From an uncultured Bacteroidales bacterium (GTDB lineage: Bacteria; Bacteroidota; Bacteroidia; Bacteroidales; ML635J-15), in NCBI GenBank assembly GCA_905233405.1, contig CAJOEG010000022.1:1-13512 (forward strand): 13,512 nt of DNA, given 5' to 3'. The translations under genes were made by a program, and so were the position numbers. This document shows, piece by piece, positions 1 through 6,851 of the stretch; within the stretch, counting starts at the first letter, position 1; every line of letters starts with the position of its first letter. The notes under the pieces were generated by a model, which saw only the letters and a list, made by a program, of their open reading frames with translations, was not told the origin of the DNA and did no database searches.

Positions 1-1
1 C

Positions 2-1123
2 GGCGAACCCGCAATACTTACTGCATACGAGGATTCGCTTGCTGTTTACGACTGGGATTACGGTACTGGTATAACTGACAGCATCGCTTATAATGCAGCA
101 AATGGTCCGTTTAGAGCACTTGTACACTGGGAAGACAAGATGGATATGCATACAGTTGGACTTACAACAACCAACTCATGGGGTTGTCAGTCTAACATCC
201 GTAGGACTGTTGTTGAAGAACCGATGCTTCCAAAATATAACTATAGGATAATAGGTGATACCTGCGCATTGGGTAGAGGTGGAATTGAATTCTCCGATAC
301 TATGATTAATTTTGCTTTCTTCTGGATTGACACAACTGCAGGACCTCATATTACCGATTTGGATAGAGGATATGAAATAACAATGGCTAGAGATAGTTTA
401 CGCGTATACAATCTTCCTGCAGGACGTTATACCTATCGCTCAGAATACCAGACATACAACAGGGATTATATGGAAATCTATCGTCAGTATTTCAATACGA
501 CACAATGTTCAGACTTCCCGGAAGTTGAGGTTGGTACAATTGGTATGATTGAGGCAGAAATTGCAATATCGCCGGAAGTTGTAGGTAACCTTGTTGCACC
601 AGAAGCTAAAGCAATATTCTATAATGGAACCAATTACGACAATATAAGCAATAAGGTTTGCGAATGGCATTTTGGCGACGAAGTGATTGAGAGAAAGTGC
701 GATTCTATCATAGAGCACGTATATACCGATCCAGGTTGCTACGAACCGTACTTGATTGTCAGAAACCGTGACATTCCAGAATGCCGCGATACCGCATACC
801 TTGATGCTTGTGTATTTGTTGACAAGGAGAGCAGTCTTGAAGTTCCTAACATTTTCTCACCAAACGGTGATGGAATAAACGACTACTTCCAGGTGGCAGC
901 CCAGTCTCTTAAGGAAGGCTCATTCCATGGTAAGATTCTTAACCGTTATGGACGAGTAGTGTTTGAATGGGAAAACTGTGATGACGAAGATGCTGGTTGG
1001 GACGGTAAGCTTAATGGCTCTACCTTAGCTACTCCAGGTGTTTACTACTATATCATCGAGGCTGTAGGTTTGGATGATGTCGAGTACAATCTGCAAGGAG
1101 CATTGCATCTTGTAAAAGAATAG
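2..1123 (+). CDS. Large PKD-type surface protein, 3' end, with T9SS type B sorting domain (partial)
   Basis: The reading frame is open from base 2, so the ATG at 140 is internal and the true start lies left of the window; 373 residues are visible. The final part contains a PKD-like fold at about bases 600-835, with an 'EWHFGDE' strand and a 'HVYTDPGCYEPYLIV' strand typical of PKD domains. After it comes a gliding-motility-associated C-terminal domain from about 842 to the stop, beginning VPNIFSPNGDGINDYF, with NRYGRVVFEW and GVYYYIIEA in the middle. In characterised Bacteroidota this domain directs export through the type IX secretion system to the cell surface or medium. The protein is therefore inferred to be a secreted or surface adhesin-like protein; its ligand cannot be told. 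A strong terminator follows directly, so this is the last gene of its transcript. The family assignment of the C-terminus is firm; the role is not. Confidence 0.88.
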   Translation, partial: GEPAILTAYEDSLAVYDWDYGTGITDSIAYNAANGPFRALVHWEDKMDMHTVGLTTTNSWGCQSNIRRTVVEEPMLPKYNYRIIGDTCALGRGGIEFSDTMINFAFFWIDTTAGPHITDLDRGYEITMARDSLRVYNLPAGRYTYRSEYQTYNRDYMEIYRQYFNTTQCSDFPEVEVGTIGMIEAEIAISPEVVGNLVAPEAKAIFYNGTNYDNISNKVCEWHFGDEVIERKCDSIIEHVYTDPGCYEPYLIVRNRDIPECRDTAYLDACVFVDKESSLEVPNIFSPNGDGINDYFQVAAQSLKEGSFHGKILNRYGRVVFEWENCDDEDAGWDGKLNGSTLATPGVYYYIIEAVGLDDVEYNLQGALHLVKE

Positions 1124-1141
1124 GAAAAAGTATTTTCAAAC

Positions 1142-1178
1142 AAAAAGATGGTCGCAATTGCGACCATCTTTTTGTTTT
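1142..1178 (+). terminator. Intrinsic terminator, perfect 32-bp palindrome
   Basis: Bases 1142-1173 are a perfect inverted repeat of 16+16 bases, with GATGGTCGC pairing with GCGACCATC around an AATT loop. The stem is flanked by A and T tracts. It lies 19 bases after the stop of the surface-protein gene and is followed by TTTTTGTTTT. Because both flanks are A/T tracts it could work in both directions, but only the + strand has a gene running into it. Confidence 0.9.
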
Positions 1179-1229
1179 CACGATCATGATTCAATGGATT
1201 TAATGATTTGAAAATTTAACGATTAATTG

Positions 1230-1253
1230 TAGCGACGTTGCGTGCAACGTCCA
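1230..1253. repeat. REP-like interspersed palindrome, degenerate copy
   Basis: GACGTTGC-GT-GCAACGTC at 1234-1251 is an 8-base perfect inverted repeat with a 2-base spacer, preceded by TGTAGC and followed by CACTA. It resembles the widespread palindromes of the type GTAGAGACGTTGC...GCAACGTCTCTAC scattered through Bacteroidota and cyanobacterial genomes, but the outer arms here are degraded. No U tract follows, so it is not a convincing terminator. It lies in the 1124-1380 spacer. The rest of that spacer is AT-rich, with a run of T at about 1315-1334, and shows no gene. Confidence 0.5.
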
Positions 1254-1380
1254 CTATAAATTAAAATAATGCAAAAATTTTTGTCCGTAAATCATTATTA
1301 TTCAGTCTAATAAAAAATTTTTTAATTTTTTTTGATTTCCCAGGCAACGAAATCGCATTTTAAATTGTCATATAGTCGAA

Positions 1381-1914
1381 ATGGGCGATAACGAGAAACT
1401 GATAAGGAAGTGTCAGCAGAAGTCGCGGAAGGCTTTTGAAGAGCTTTACAGAAAGTTCTCGCCGTTCGTTTATGGGATTTGCTTGCGTTATGCAAAGAAC
1501 AGGGACGAAGCCCAGGACATACTTCAGGATTGCTTCATAAAGGTTATGGACAGGATTGAAGAGTTTAGGTTCGAAGGTTCTTTTGAAGGCTGGTTGCAAA
1601 GAATGGCAGTGAACGAGTCGCTGAACTATCTGAGGCTTGGCAGAAGTTCGTTTTCGGAACTTGACGAAGACGATTCCGATGCCAAAGACGAAAGCCCAGA
1701 TATTGTTTCAGACATGTCGGCGAGGGATTTACTGGATGCAATATCGAAGATGCCAGATGGCTACAGGACGATTTTCAATATGTTTGTCATCGAAGGTTAT
1801 CAGCACAACGAAATTGCCGAGAAACTTAACATCACCGAGTCCACAAGCCGTTCGCAACTGAAGAAAGCGAGAGAATACTTGATTGAAATAATTAAAAACG
1901 ATTTTAAACGATGA
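1381..1914 (+). CDS. ECF-type RNA polymerase sigma-70 factor
   Basis: This 177-residue protein is the usual size for an extracytoplasmic-function sigma factor. Region 2 covers about residues 16-84, with the core-binding and -10 recognition pattern 'RDEAQDILQDCFIKV' followed by 'FEGWLQRMAVNESLNYLR'. A short acidic linker follows at 92-108 (ELDEDDSDAKDESPD). Region 4 spans about 114-168, with the helix-turn-helix 'GYQHNEIAEKLNITESTSRS' that would contact the -35 element. No region 3 is present, as expected for ECF factors. The ATG at 1381 is the only sensible start and has no Shine-Dalgarno sequence, which is normal in Bacteroidota. Its stop overlaps the next start as ATGA (1911-1914), so the two are almost certainly translated together. 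It should direct transcription of a specific regulon under control of the downstream membrane protein; the regulon cannot be read from this window. Confidence 0.93.
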   Translation: MGDNEKLIRKCQQKSRKAFEELYRKFSPFVYGICLRYAKNRDEAQDILQDCFIKVMDRIEEFRFEGSFEGWLQRMAVNESLNYLRLGRSSFSELDEDDSDAKDESPDIVSDMSARDLLDAISKMPDGYRTIFNMFVIEGYQHNEIAEKLNITESTSRSQLKKAREYLIEIIKNDFKR

Positions 1915-3473
1915 ACGATTTTGACAAGATATTGAAACAGAAACTCGAAGGCTACACGGAAGTGCCGCCTGAGTCGGTATTTGAAAATGTCTGCAAGAAT
2001 ATTCCAAAGCGGACATTCTCTGATGTGTTGTCGGCACACAAATACCTCTTTATTTCTGCTGCTGCGGCAGTTGCTGTCGTTACTGCTGTGCTCGTCGCAT
2101 ATCTTCCAAAAGATGAAACATCAACCCCAATATCCAATACCACGATAGAAAACATTACTCCTGATGCACCTGAGACAAATCAACCGACGGATTTGCTTGT
2201 CGTTGCCAACGGTGAAACGTCCACACTGGAACAATCCAATCCAAAACTTAACGAACTTATATCACAACCCGAAAACAAGGTTGATGCACTTAACTTGAAT
2301 GATACAATAATTTGTGGCGACGAACTTACTATCGAAGGCCTTGATGCTTCGAAAGTAAAAGCTTCGAAAGGATTGAATTTGACAAAGGCTGCATCGGGAG
2401 TTAAACTTAGCAGCACGGCTTACGGCACACATACACTTGAACTGCAGAATGGCAATACGGTTAAGATTACATTCGTAGAACCAGAAAAACTCGTCACTAA
2501 GGCATCAAAAACAGAATTGTGCTATGGAGAAAGGTTGATAGTGGATGTCGTCTCAAACAGTCCTATTTTGTGGAATGACGAAGCTTACTCGGTAAAGAAA
2601 CTGAATGCAGGCAAGTATGAGTTAAGCGGATTAAATTCTGGCAGAACCAGCATATTGCTGGCTGCTGACGGCAGGTGTGCGTCGAAAGTCGAATTCGACG
2701 TTAATGTTGCCGAAAAGCAGTCCCATTCGGTAAGCACGAAGGCAAACTATTGCTCTGGAAATAATGGTCAGATTGAGATAAAGTCGCAGTCGGCAATAAA
2801 TTATTGCAAGATTAACGGCAAGGAAATTTCACGCAGCGGAATCTTCACAGGACTGAATGCTGGCACATATACTGTTGAAATAAATTACACAAATTCGTGC
2901 ATCGCATACGACACTGTTGTAGTAATAGACAAGACAAAATTGAACGCTACTTTTGAAAGCACTAAAGACGCTTTCAACGACAAGGCATACAATTTCCGCA
3001 ACTACACAAAACTTGATGATTCTGGAAATGTTCAGAATGTTGATTTCGAGTGGCATGTGAATGGTGTAGTAATGTCAACCGATTACAATTTTGACTATGA
3101 GTTCAATAGCAACGGCAAGTATACTGTAGAACTTGTTGCCCGTACAGGCGACTGCGAAAGCAGATATTCCAAGACTATTGATGTCGTATCGAGCGACTTC
3201 AGGATTCCGAACGTATTTACACCCAATGGTGATGGCATAGGCGATGAGTTTACGATATACTACGACGGCACATTGCTCGACTACGACTTGTCAATATACA
3301 CTAAATCCGGTCAGTTGGTGTTCCACAGCCAGCAGCTCGACAGCTACTGGGACGGAAAAATCAGTGGCAACAACGAAGCTTCGGAAGGTGTGTATTTCTA
3401 TGTGATTAATGCAACCAGCGACAAGAATGAGAAGTTAAGTCACAAGGGTACTGTGCAGTTGATTAGACGATAA
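1911..3473 (+). CDS. Putative anti-sigma membrane protein with PKD-like stalk and T9SS type B C-terminal domain
   Basis: A 520-residue protein starting inside the sigma-factor stop codon. Residues 1-44 are a short charged N-terminus (FDKILKQKLEGY..VPPESVFENV..NIPK), matching the pattern I know from Bacteroidota proteins encoded directly after ECF sigma factors; it contains no zinc anti-sigma HxxxCxxC motif. Residues 45-65 form one membrane helix, rich in A and V. Residues 66-about 340 are Thr/Asn/Ser-rich beta-type sequence with several cysteines. About 345-425 is PKD-like (FEWHVNGVVMSTDYNFDYEF, then YTVELVAR). Residues 430-520 are a gliding-motility-associated domain (IPNVFTPNGDGIGDEF ... 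GVYFYVINA ... KGTVQLIRR). Position and topology argue that the N-terminus binds the sigma factor in the cytosol while the rest is outside the inner membrane. This function is inferred; the domain calls are firm. The helix has no obvious signal-peptidase site, so the sorting domain may never be exported conventionally. A terminator ends the pair. Confidence 0.85.
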   Translation: MNDFDKILKQKLEGYTEVPPESVFENVCKNIPKRTFSDVLSAHKYLFISAAAAVAVVTAVLVAYLPKDETSTPISNTTIENITPDAPETNQPTDLLVVANGETSTLEQSNPKLNELISQPENKVDALNLNDTIICGDELTIEGLDASKVKASKGLNLTKAASGVKLSSTAYGTHTLELQNGNTVKITFVEPEKLVTKASKTELCYGERLIVDVVSNSPILWNDEAYSVKKLNAGKYELSGLNSGRTSILLAADGRCASKVEFDVNVAEKQSHSVSTKANYCSGNNGQIEIKSQSAINYCKINGKEISRSGIFTGLNAGTYTVEINYTNSCIAYDTVVVIDKTKLNATFESTKDAFNDKAYNFRNYTKLDDSGNVQNVDFEWHVNGVVMSTDYNFDYEFNSNGKYTVELVARTGDCESRYSKTIDVVSSDFRIPNVFTPNGDGIGDEFTIYYDGTLLDYDLSIYTKSGQLVFHSQQLDSYWDGKISGNNEASEGVYFYVINATSDKNEKLSHKGTVQLIRR

Positions 3474-3498
3474 ATCCGTATTTTGTAAGCATCTATGA

Positions 3499-3526
3499 AA
3501 AAGGCTGTCCGAGACGACAGCCTTTT
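3499..3526. terminator. Bidirectional terminator between convergent genes
   Basis: AAAAGGCTGTC (3499-3509) pairs exactly with GACAGCCTTTT (3516-3526) around a 6-base loop. On the + strand it is followed by CGTTTTTT and ends the sigma/anti-sigma transcript. On the - strand it is followed by a T run (complement of 3498-3502) and ends the transcript of the dehydrogenase whose stop is at 3551. One hairpin thus serves both operons. Confidence 0.88.
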
Positions 3527-3550
3527 CGTTTTTTATGTTATGGAAACTTT

Positions 3551-4849
3551 TTATAGGCTCCAGTAGGTCAAGTCCTTAATCTTGCCACGCATTACACCCT
3601 TGACATCAACAAGGATTCCGTTTTCTGCCGAAATGCCCTTGAAATAGTCTTCGGTGAGTTCCATATATGGCTTGTGGTTTACAGCAACGATAATTGCATC
3701 GTACTTGCCAGTTGGTTCCTTCGACATGTCAACGCCATATTCCTTCATAACCTCGTCGTGGTCGGCGTATGCATCAACAACATCGCAGTTTACGCGGAAA
3801 TATTTCAACTCGTTGATGATGTCGATAATGCGCGAATTTCTGATGTCGGTAACGTTCTCCTTGAAAGTCATACCCATGATAAGTACCCTTGACTTTGTAA
3901 TTTCCTTACCGGCATTGATAATCATCTTTACAACCTTGTCGGCAATGCGAGTTCCCATGCTGTCGTTAAGTGCACGACCTGAGTTAATCATACTTGCATG
4001 ATAACCGAGTTGTTTTGCCTTGTGAAGCAGGTAGTATGGGTCAACGCCAATGCAGTGTCCACCAACAAGACCTGGCGAGAATTTAAGGAAGTTCCACTTT
4101 GTGCCTGCAGCTTCCAAAACCTCGTAGGTGTTGATTCCCATGATGTCGAATATGATTGACAATTCGTTCATAAGGGCAATGTTAATGTCGCGCTGAGTGT
4201 TTTCGATAATCTTGGCAGCCTCGGCAACCTTGATTGCGCTTGCACGATGAACGCCAGCCTTGATTATTATTTCGTAAACCTTTGCAATGTTCTCGGCAGC
4301 CTCAGGGTCACAACCCGATGTGATTTTCTTTATCTGGGTAAGTGAGTGAGCCTTGTCGCCCGGGTTAATTCTTTCCGGTGAGAAACCAACCTTGAAGTCT
4401 TGCATAAACTTCAAACCCGACATCTTTTCGAGAATCGGAACACAGTCTTCTTCGGTGCAACCAGGATATACTGTTGATTCGTAAACTACATAGTCGCCTT
4501 TTTTCAAAGCCTTACCAACCGATTCCGAAGCCTTGATTACTGGAGTAAGGTCGGGAAGTTTGTGCTCGTCGATTGGAGTAGGAACAGCAACGATGAAGAA
4601 GTTGCATTGCTTGAGGTCATCTGCATTGGATGTGAATGTAATGTTGCAGCCATCGAATGCTGATTTGTCGAGTTCGTTACTGGGGTCGATATGGTTGTTC
4701 ATCATAGCAACTCTTTCGGGCTTTACATCAAAGCCAACAACATTTATATGCTTTGAAAATTCAAGTGCAATCGGCAGTCCTACATAACCTAGACCAATTA
4801 CCGATAGTTTTGCCTGTTTGTTGATTAATGCTTCGTAAATGTTATTCAT
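3551..4849 (-). CDS. tviB: UDP-N-acetylhexosamine 6-dehydrogenase, TviB/WbpO type
   Basis: A full-length (432 residues) UDP-glucose/UDP-ManNAc dehydrogenase family enzyme, which oxidises C6 of a UDP-HexNAc to the uronic acid with two NAD+. The N-terminal Rossmann motif GLGYVGLP is at 19-26. The central conserved blocks are 'VVYESTVYPGCTEED' (121-135), 'FSPERINPGDK' (156-166) and 'EAAKIIENTQRDINIALMNEL' (210-230). The catalytic cysteine is C266 in GGHCIGVDPYYL. The C-terminal UDP-binding Rossmann domain contains MGMTFKENVTDIRNSR (325-340). The blocks match the TviB/WbpO branch (UDP-GlcNAc or UDP-GalNAc to the HexNAc-uronate) better than the WecB-linked WecC branch or the Pseudomonas WbpA branch; the symbol is by family, not proven substrate. 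It lies 17 bases after the wlbA remnant in what looks like one transcript. The product would be the entry point for 2,3-diamino-uronic acid or aminouronic acid residues of capsule or O-antigen. Confidence 0.9.
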   Translation of the reverse strand: MNNIYEALINKQAKLSVIGLGYVGLPIALEFSKHINVVGFDVKPERVAMMNNHIDPSNELDKSAFDGCNITFTSNADDLKQCNFFIVAVPTPIDEHKLPDLTPVIKASESVGKALKKGDYVVYESTVYPGCTEEDCVPILEKMSGLKFMQDFKVGFSPERINPGDKAHSLTQIKKITSGCDPEAAENIAKVYEIIIKAGVHRASAIKVAEAAKIIENTQRDINIALMNELSIIFDIMGINTYEVLEAAGTKWNFLKFSPGLVGGHCIGVDPYYLLHKAKQLGYHASMINSGRALNDSMGTRIADKVVKMIINAGKEITKSRVLIMGMTFKENVTDIRNSRIIDIINELKYFRVNCDVVDAYADHDEVMKEYGVDMSKEPTGKYDAIIVAVNHKPYMELTEDYFKGISAENGILVDVKGVMRGKIKDLTYWSL

Positions 4850-4866
4850 AAGATTAAATTTTAATG

Positions 4867-5745
4867 TTATCTAATTTTTGACAAGAAAGGATGTTCACAA
4901 TCCTTCATTGTGTTTACTATTTCTGCGTTTCTAATGTAGTGAACCATTTCGATGCTTGGCTTTGCGTTCTGAATACCGAAACCATTGCCAGCAAGGATGT
5001 TCTTGTAGCTTTCTGTGTGCAGATCGGTGAATCCGCCTGTAAATTCGAGTTCATCGCCAGCAATTTGTATTGAGCGGTATGTTGTCTGACCTTTTGCCTT
5101 GATGTCGTCGGGCAAATATTCACTATCGACACTCAGGAACCAACGCACGCGTGCCTTTTCTAGTTCAAGGTAGCCCGATACCACGTGGTTGTCGCGGTGG
5201 TGAACCACAAGCATTTTCTTTTTGCCGAAAATGTACTGCAGCATATCGAAGAAATGTATGCCGATGTTGGTTGCAAGTCCACCCGACTTTGCAATGTCGC
5301 CTTTCCATGAATAGTGGAACCATTTTCCACGTGATGTTATATATGTAAGGTCAACATCATAAATTTTGTTCGGATCGCCTGCTTCAATTTTCTTTTTCAG
5401 GTTGATTATTGCAGGATGCAGACGGAGCTGCAGGATATTGTAGATCTTGTGTCCTGTTTCTTTTTCCAGTTCGGAAAGAGCATCGATGTTCCATGGATTG
5501 AGCACGAGTGGTTTTTCGCAAATGGCATCGGCGCCATTGAGCAAGGCCATTCTTATGTGTGCATCATGTAGATAGTTTGGTGTGCAGATACTGAAAATAT
5601 CTATTTTTTCACCAGAGCCATGCTGTGTCTTATATACATGGCGTTCGAAACGTTCTGGTTCTGTGAAAAAGTCGGCTTTCGGGAAAAATGAATCCATGAT
5701 TCCGACGCTGTCGCTCTTGTCAAGAGCTACTAGCAGGTTGTTGCC
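4867..5745 (-). pseudogene. wlbA: wlbA-like Gfo/Idh/MocA oxidoreductase lacking its N-terminus (UDP-GlcNAcA 3-dehydrogenase remnant)
   Basis: From GNNLLVALDKSDSVG at 5745 to the stop this is a clear WlbA/WbpB-type NAD-dependent oxidoreductase, the enzyme that oxidises C3 of UDP-GlcNAc uronate. Visible hallmarks are 'TPNYLHDAHIRMALLNGADA', the active-site EKP in 'ICEKPLVLNPW', 'LQLRLHP', 'LTYITSRGKW', 'GGLATNIGIHFFDML' and 'GGFTDLHTESY'. Intact relatives begin about 25 residues earlier with a start methionine and a Rossmann dinucleotide loop of the type IGAAGYIAPRHLKAI; none of that is here. Upstream, the frame runs instead into the other frame of wlbB and offers only a TTG at 5838 and unrelated residues. 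The first ATG in frame is well inside the domain. So the cofactor loop and the start codon appear to have been deleted together with the 3' end of wlbB. Called a pseudogene; an assembly deletion in an intact gene is the alternative. Confidence 0.8.
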
Positions 5746-6274
5746 CGCTTTCGGGGCAGGTTGCGATGCCTTCGTTATTGAAATTGAGTTTGCATCCGTA
5801 TTCGCTGACCCAACCCATCTGTCGTGCAGGATTGCCAACTACGAGTGCGTAGTCGGGGATATTCTTTGTAACAACAGCACCTGCGCCTATCAATGCGTAT
5901 CTGCCGATGTCGTGTCCGCAAACAACAGTTGCATTTGCACCAATGCTTGCTCCTTGCATTACCAAGGTGCGACGGTAGCAGTCCTTGCGACTGACTGCGC
6001 TACGCGGATTGATAACATTAGTAAATACCATCGAAGGTCCGAGAAAAACATCGTCTTCGCAGATTACACCAGTGTAAATGGATACGTTGTTCTGGACTTT
6101 TACATTCCTGCCCAAAGTTACATCTGGAGATACAACAACATTCTGTCCGATGTTGCAACTTTCACCAATGGTACAACCCGACATTACATGGGAAAAATGC
6201 CATATTTTGGTACCTTTTCCTATTTTGCAGCCTTCATCGATGACTGCTGTTTCGTGTGCAAAATATTCGTTCAT
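5720..6274 (-). CDS. wlbB: WlbB-type UDP-2-acetamido-3-amino-uronate N-acetyltransferase, altered C-terminus
   Basis: A left-handed beta-helix acetyltransferase of the WlbB/WbpD family, which acetylates the 3-amino group of UDP-GlcNAc3N uronate. It starts MNEYFAHETAVIDEGCKIG at 6274; a TTG four codons upstream is less likely. Hexapeptide repeats run through most of the protein (IGKGTKIWHFSHV, IGESCNIGQNVVV, LGRNVKVQNNVSI, IGANATVVCGHDIG). Family signatures VFTNVINPRSAV, IGAGAVVTKNIPDYALVVGNPARQMGWVSEYG and CPESG are all present. After CPESG the reading continues QQPASSS and stops at 5720. In relatives CPESG is followed by a further dozen or so residues. The bases coding QQPASSS are those that code GNNLLVALD in the wlbA frame, so this tail is read out of frame from wlbA. 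The catalytic body is intact and may still work. Confidence 0.85.
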   Translation of the reverse strand: MNEYFAHETAVIDEGCKIGKGTKIWHFSHVMSGCTIGESCNIGQNVVVSPDVTLGRNVKVQNNVSIYTGVICEDDVFLGPSMVFTNVINPRSAVSRKDCYRRTLVMQGASIGANATVVCGHDIGRYALIGAGAVVTKNIPDYALVVGNPARQMGWVSEYGCKLNFNNEGIATCPESGQQPASSS

Positions 6275-6283
6275 ACAAGAAAG

Positions 6284-6291
6284 CAAAAGTA
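6284..6291 (-). promoter_or_regulatory. Candidate promoter -7 element upstream of wlbB
   Basis: On the - strand these bases read TACTTTTG, an exact match to the Bacteroidota -7 consensus TAnnTTTG. A TTTTTG lies 24 bases upstream, a little further than usual for the -33 box. The expected start of transcription is only a few bases before the wlbB ATG at 6274, so the leader would be very short. The site fills the 40-base gap between the folK stop and wlbB. It could allow the sugar genes to be transcribed separately from folK. Confidence 0.3.
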
Positions 6292-6314
6292 GTATTTTTT
6301 TGTTTACGATGTTT

Positions 6315-6851
6315 TCAAAAAGAAATTTTTTGAGAAAGTTTTTTGATTTTGCCGTTATCTATGCAGATTTTTGTAAGTTCATCTATTTCTTTGCCGTTTT
6401 GAGGATGTACAAAATTAGGTTCTATTTCTGCCATAGGCAGCAATACGAATAGACGTTGGCAAATATGCGGATGCGGAACAGCAAGTCTTTCTGTATTAAT
6501 GATTTCGCTATTGTAGAAAAGTATGTCGATGTCCATTGTTCGTCCTTCGTAACCATTACCAGAACGGGTGCGCTTAAGTTCTGTCTCTATTTCAAAGGCT
6601 TTTGTAAGAACTTCATCAGCAGAGAAAGGTGTGTAAACTTCTGCAACAATGTTTGTAAAGTATTTTGCGTGAGTGAATCCCCATGGCTCCGACAGATAAA
6701 CCGATGAAACTTTTTCTATTCTGCCGATTCGTTTGCCAATAAGTTCGACAGCACAGCGTAGATTTCCAAGACGGTCGCCAAGGTTGCCGCCAATGCCAAG
6801 GAAAACGCGGTTAAGGTTATTCTGTGCAGTTGTTGCAGATGCTGATTTCAT
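6315..6851 (-). CDS. folK: 2-amino-4-hydroxy-6-hydroxymethyldihydropteridine pyrophosphokinase
   Basis: FolK transfers pyrophosphate from ATP to 6-hydroxymethyl-7,8-dihydropterin in folate synthesis in the cytosol. The 178-residue protein has the opening VFLGIGGNLGDR (16-27), SVYLSEPWGF (50-59), and the signature GYEGRTMDIDILFYNS (100-115) holding the Mg-binding aspartates D107 and D109. The substrate-loop region VPHPHICQRLFVLLPMAEIEP (125-145) follows. Length and motifs are those of an intact enzyme. The ATG at 6851 is the only start before the first conserved strand, and it lies inside the 3' end of the radical SAM gene (35-base overlap, different frame). A housekeeping gene in the middle of a glycan-type cluster is unusual but not unheard of; transcription is probably shared with the upstream gene. 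Confidence 0.93.
   Translation of the reverse strand: MKSASATTAQNNLNRVFLGIGGNLGDRLGNLRCAVELIGKRIGRIEKVSSVYLSEPWGFTHAKYFTNIVAEVYTPFSADEVLTKAFEIETELKRTRSGNGYEGRTMDIDILFYNSEIINTERLAVPHPHICQRLFVLLPMAEIEPNFVHPQNGKEIDELTKICIDNGKIKKLSQKISF

Noticed and set aside
140..1123. ATG at 140 as the start of the first gene
   Set aside because: The same frame is open back to base 2 and codes similar beta-rich sequence, so the gene begins outside the window.
1276..1334. Promoter of the sigma-factor gene
   Set aside because: Only 7-of-8 matches to TAnnTTTG are found in a very T-rich stretch (1276-1283, 1327-1334), too weak to list as a feature; the sigma gene may use its own product's promoter type.
1911..2042. 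Zinc-binding anti-sigma (ZAS) domain at the N-terminus of the membrane protein
   Set aside because: There is one cysteine (C28) and no HxxxCxxC motif in the cytosolic tail.
4867..5838. A complete 323-residue oxidoreductase starting at a TTG at 5838
   Set aside because: The first 31 residues are just the other frame of wlbB and match nothing in the family; the Rossmann loop is missing, so this is not a real start.
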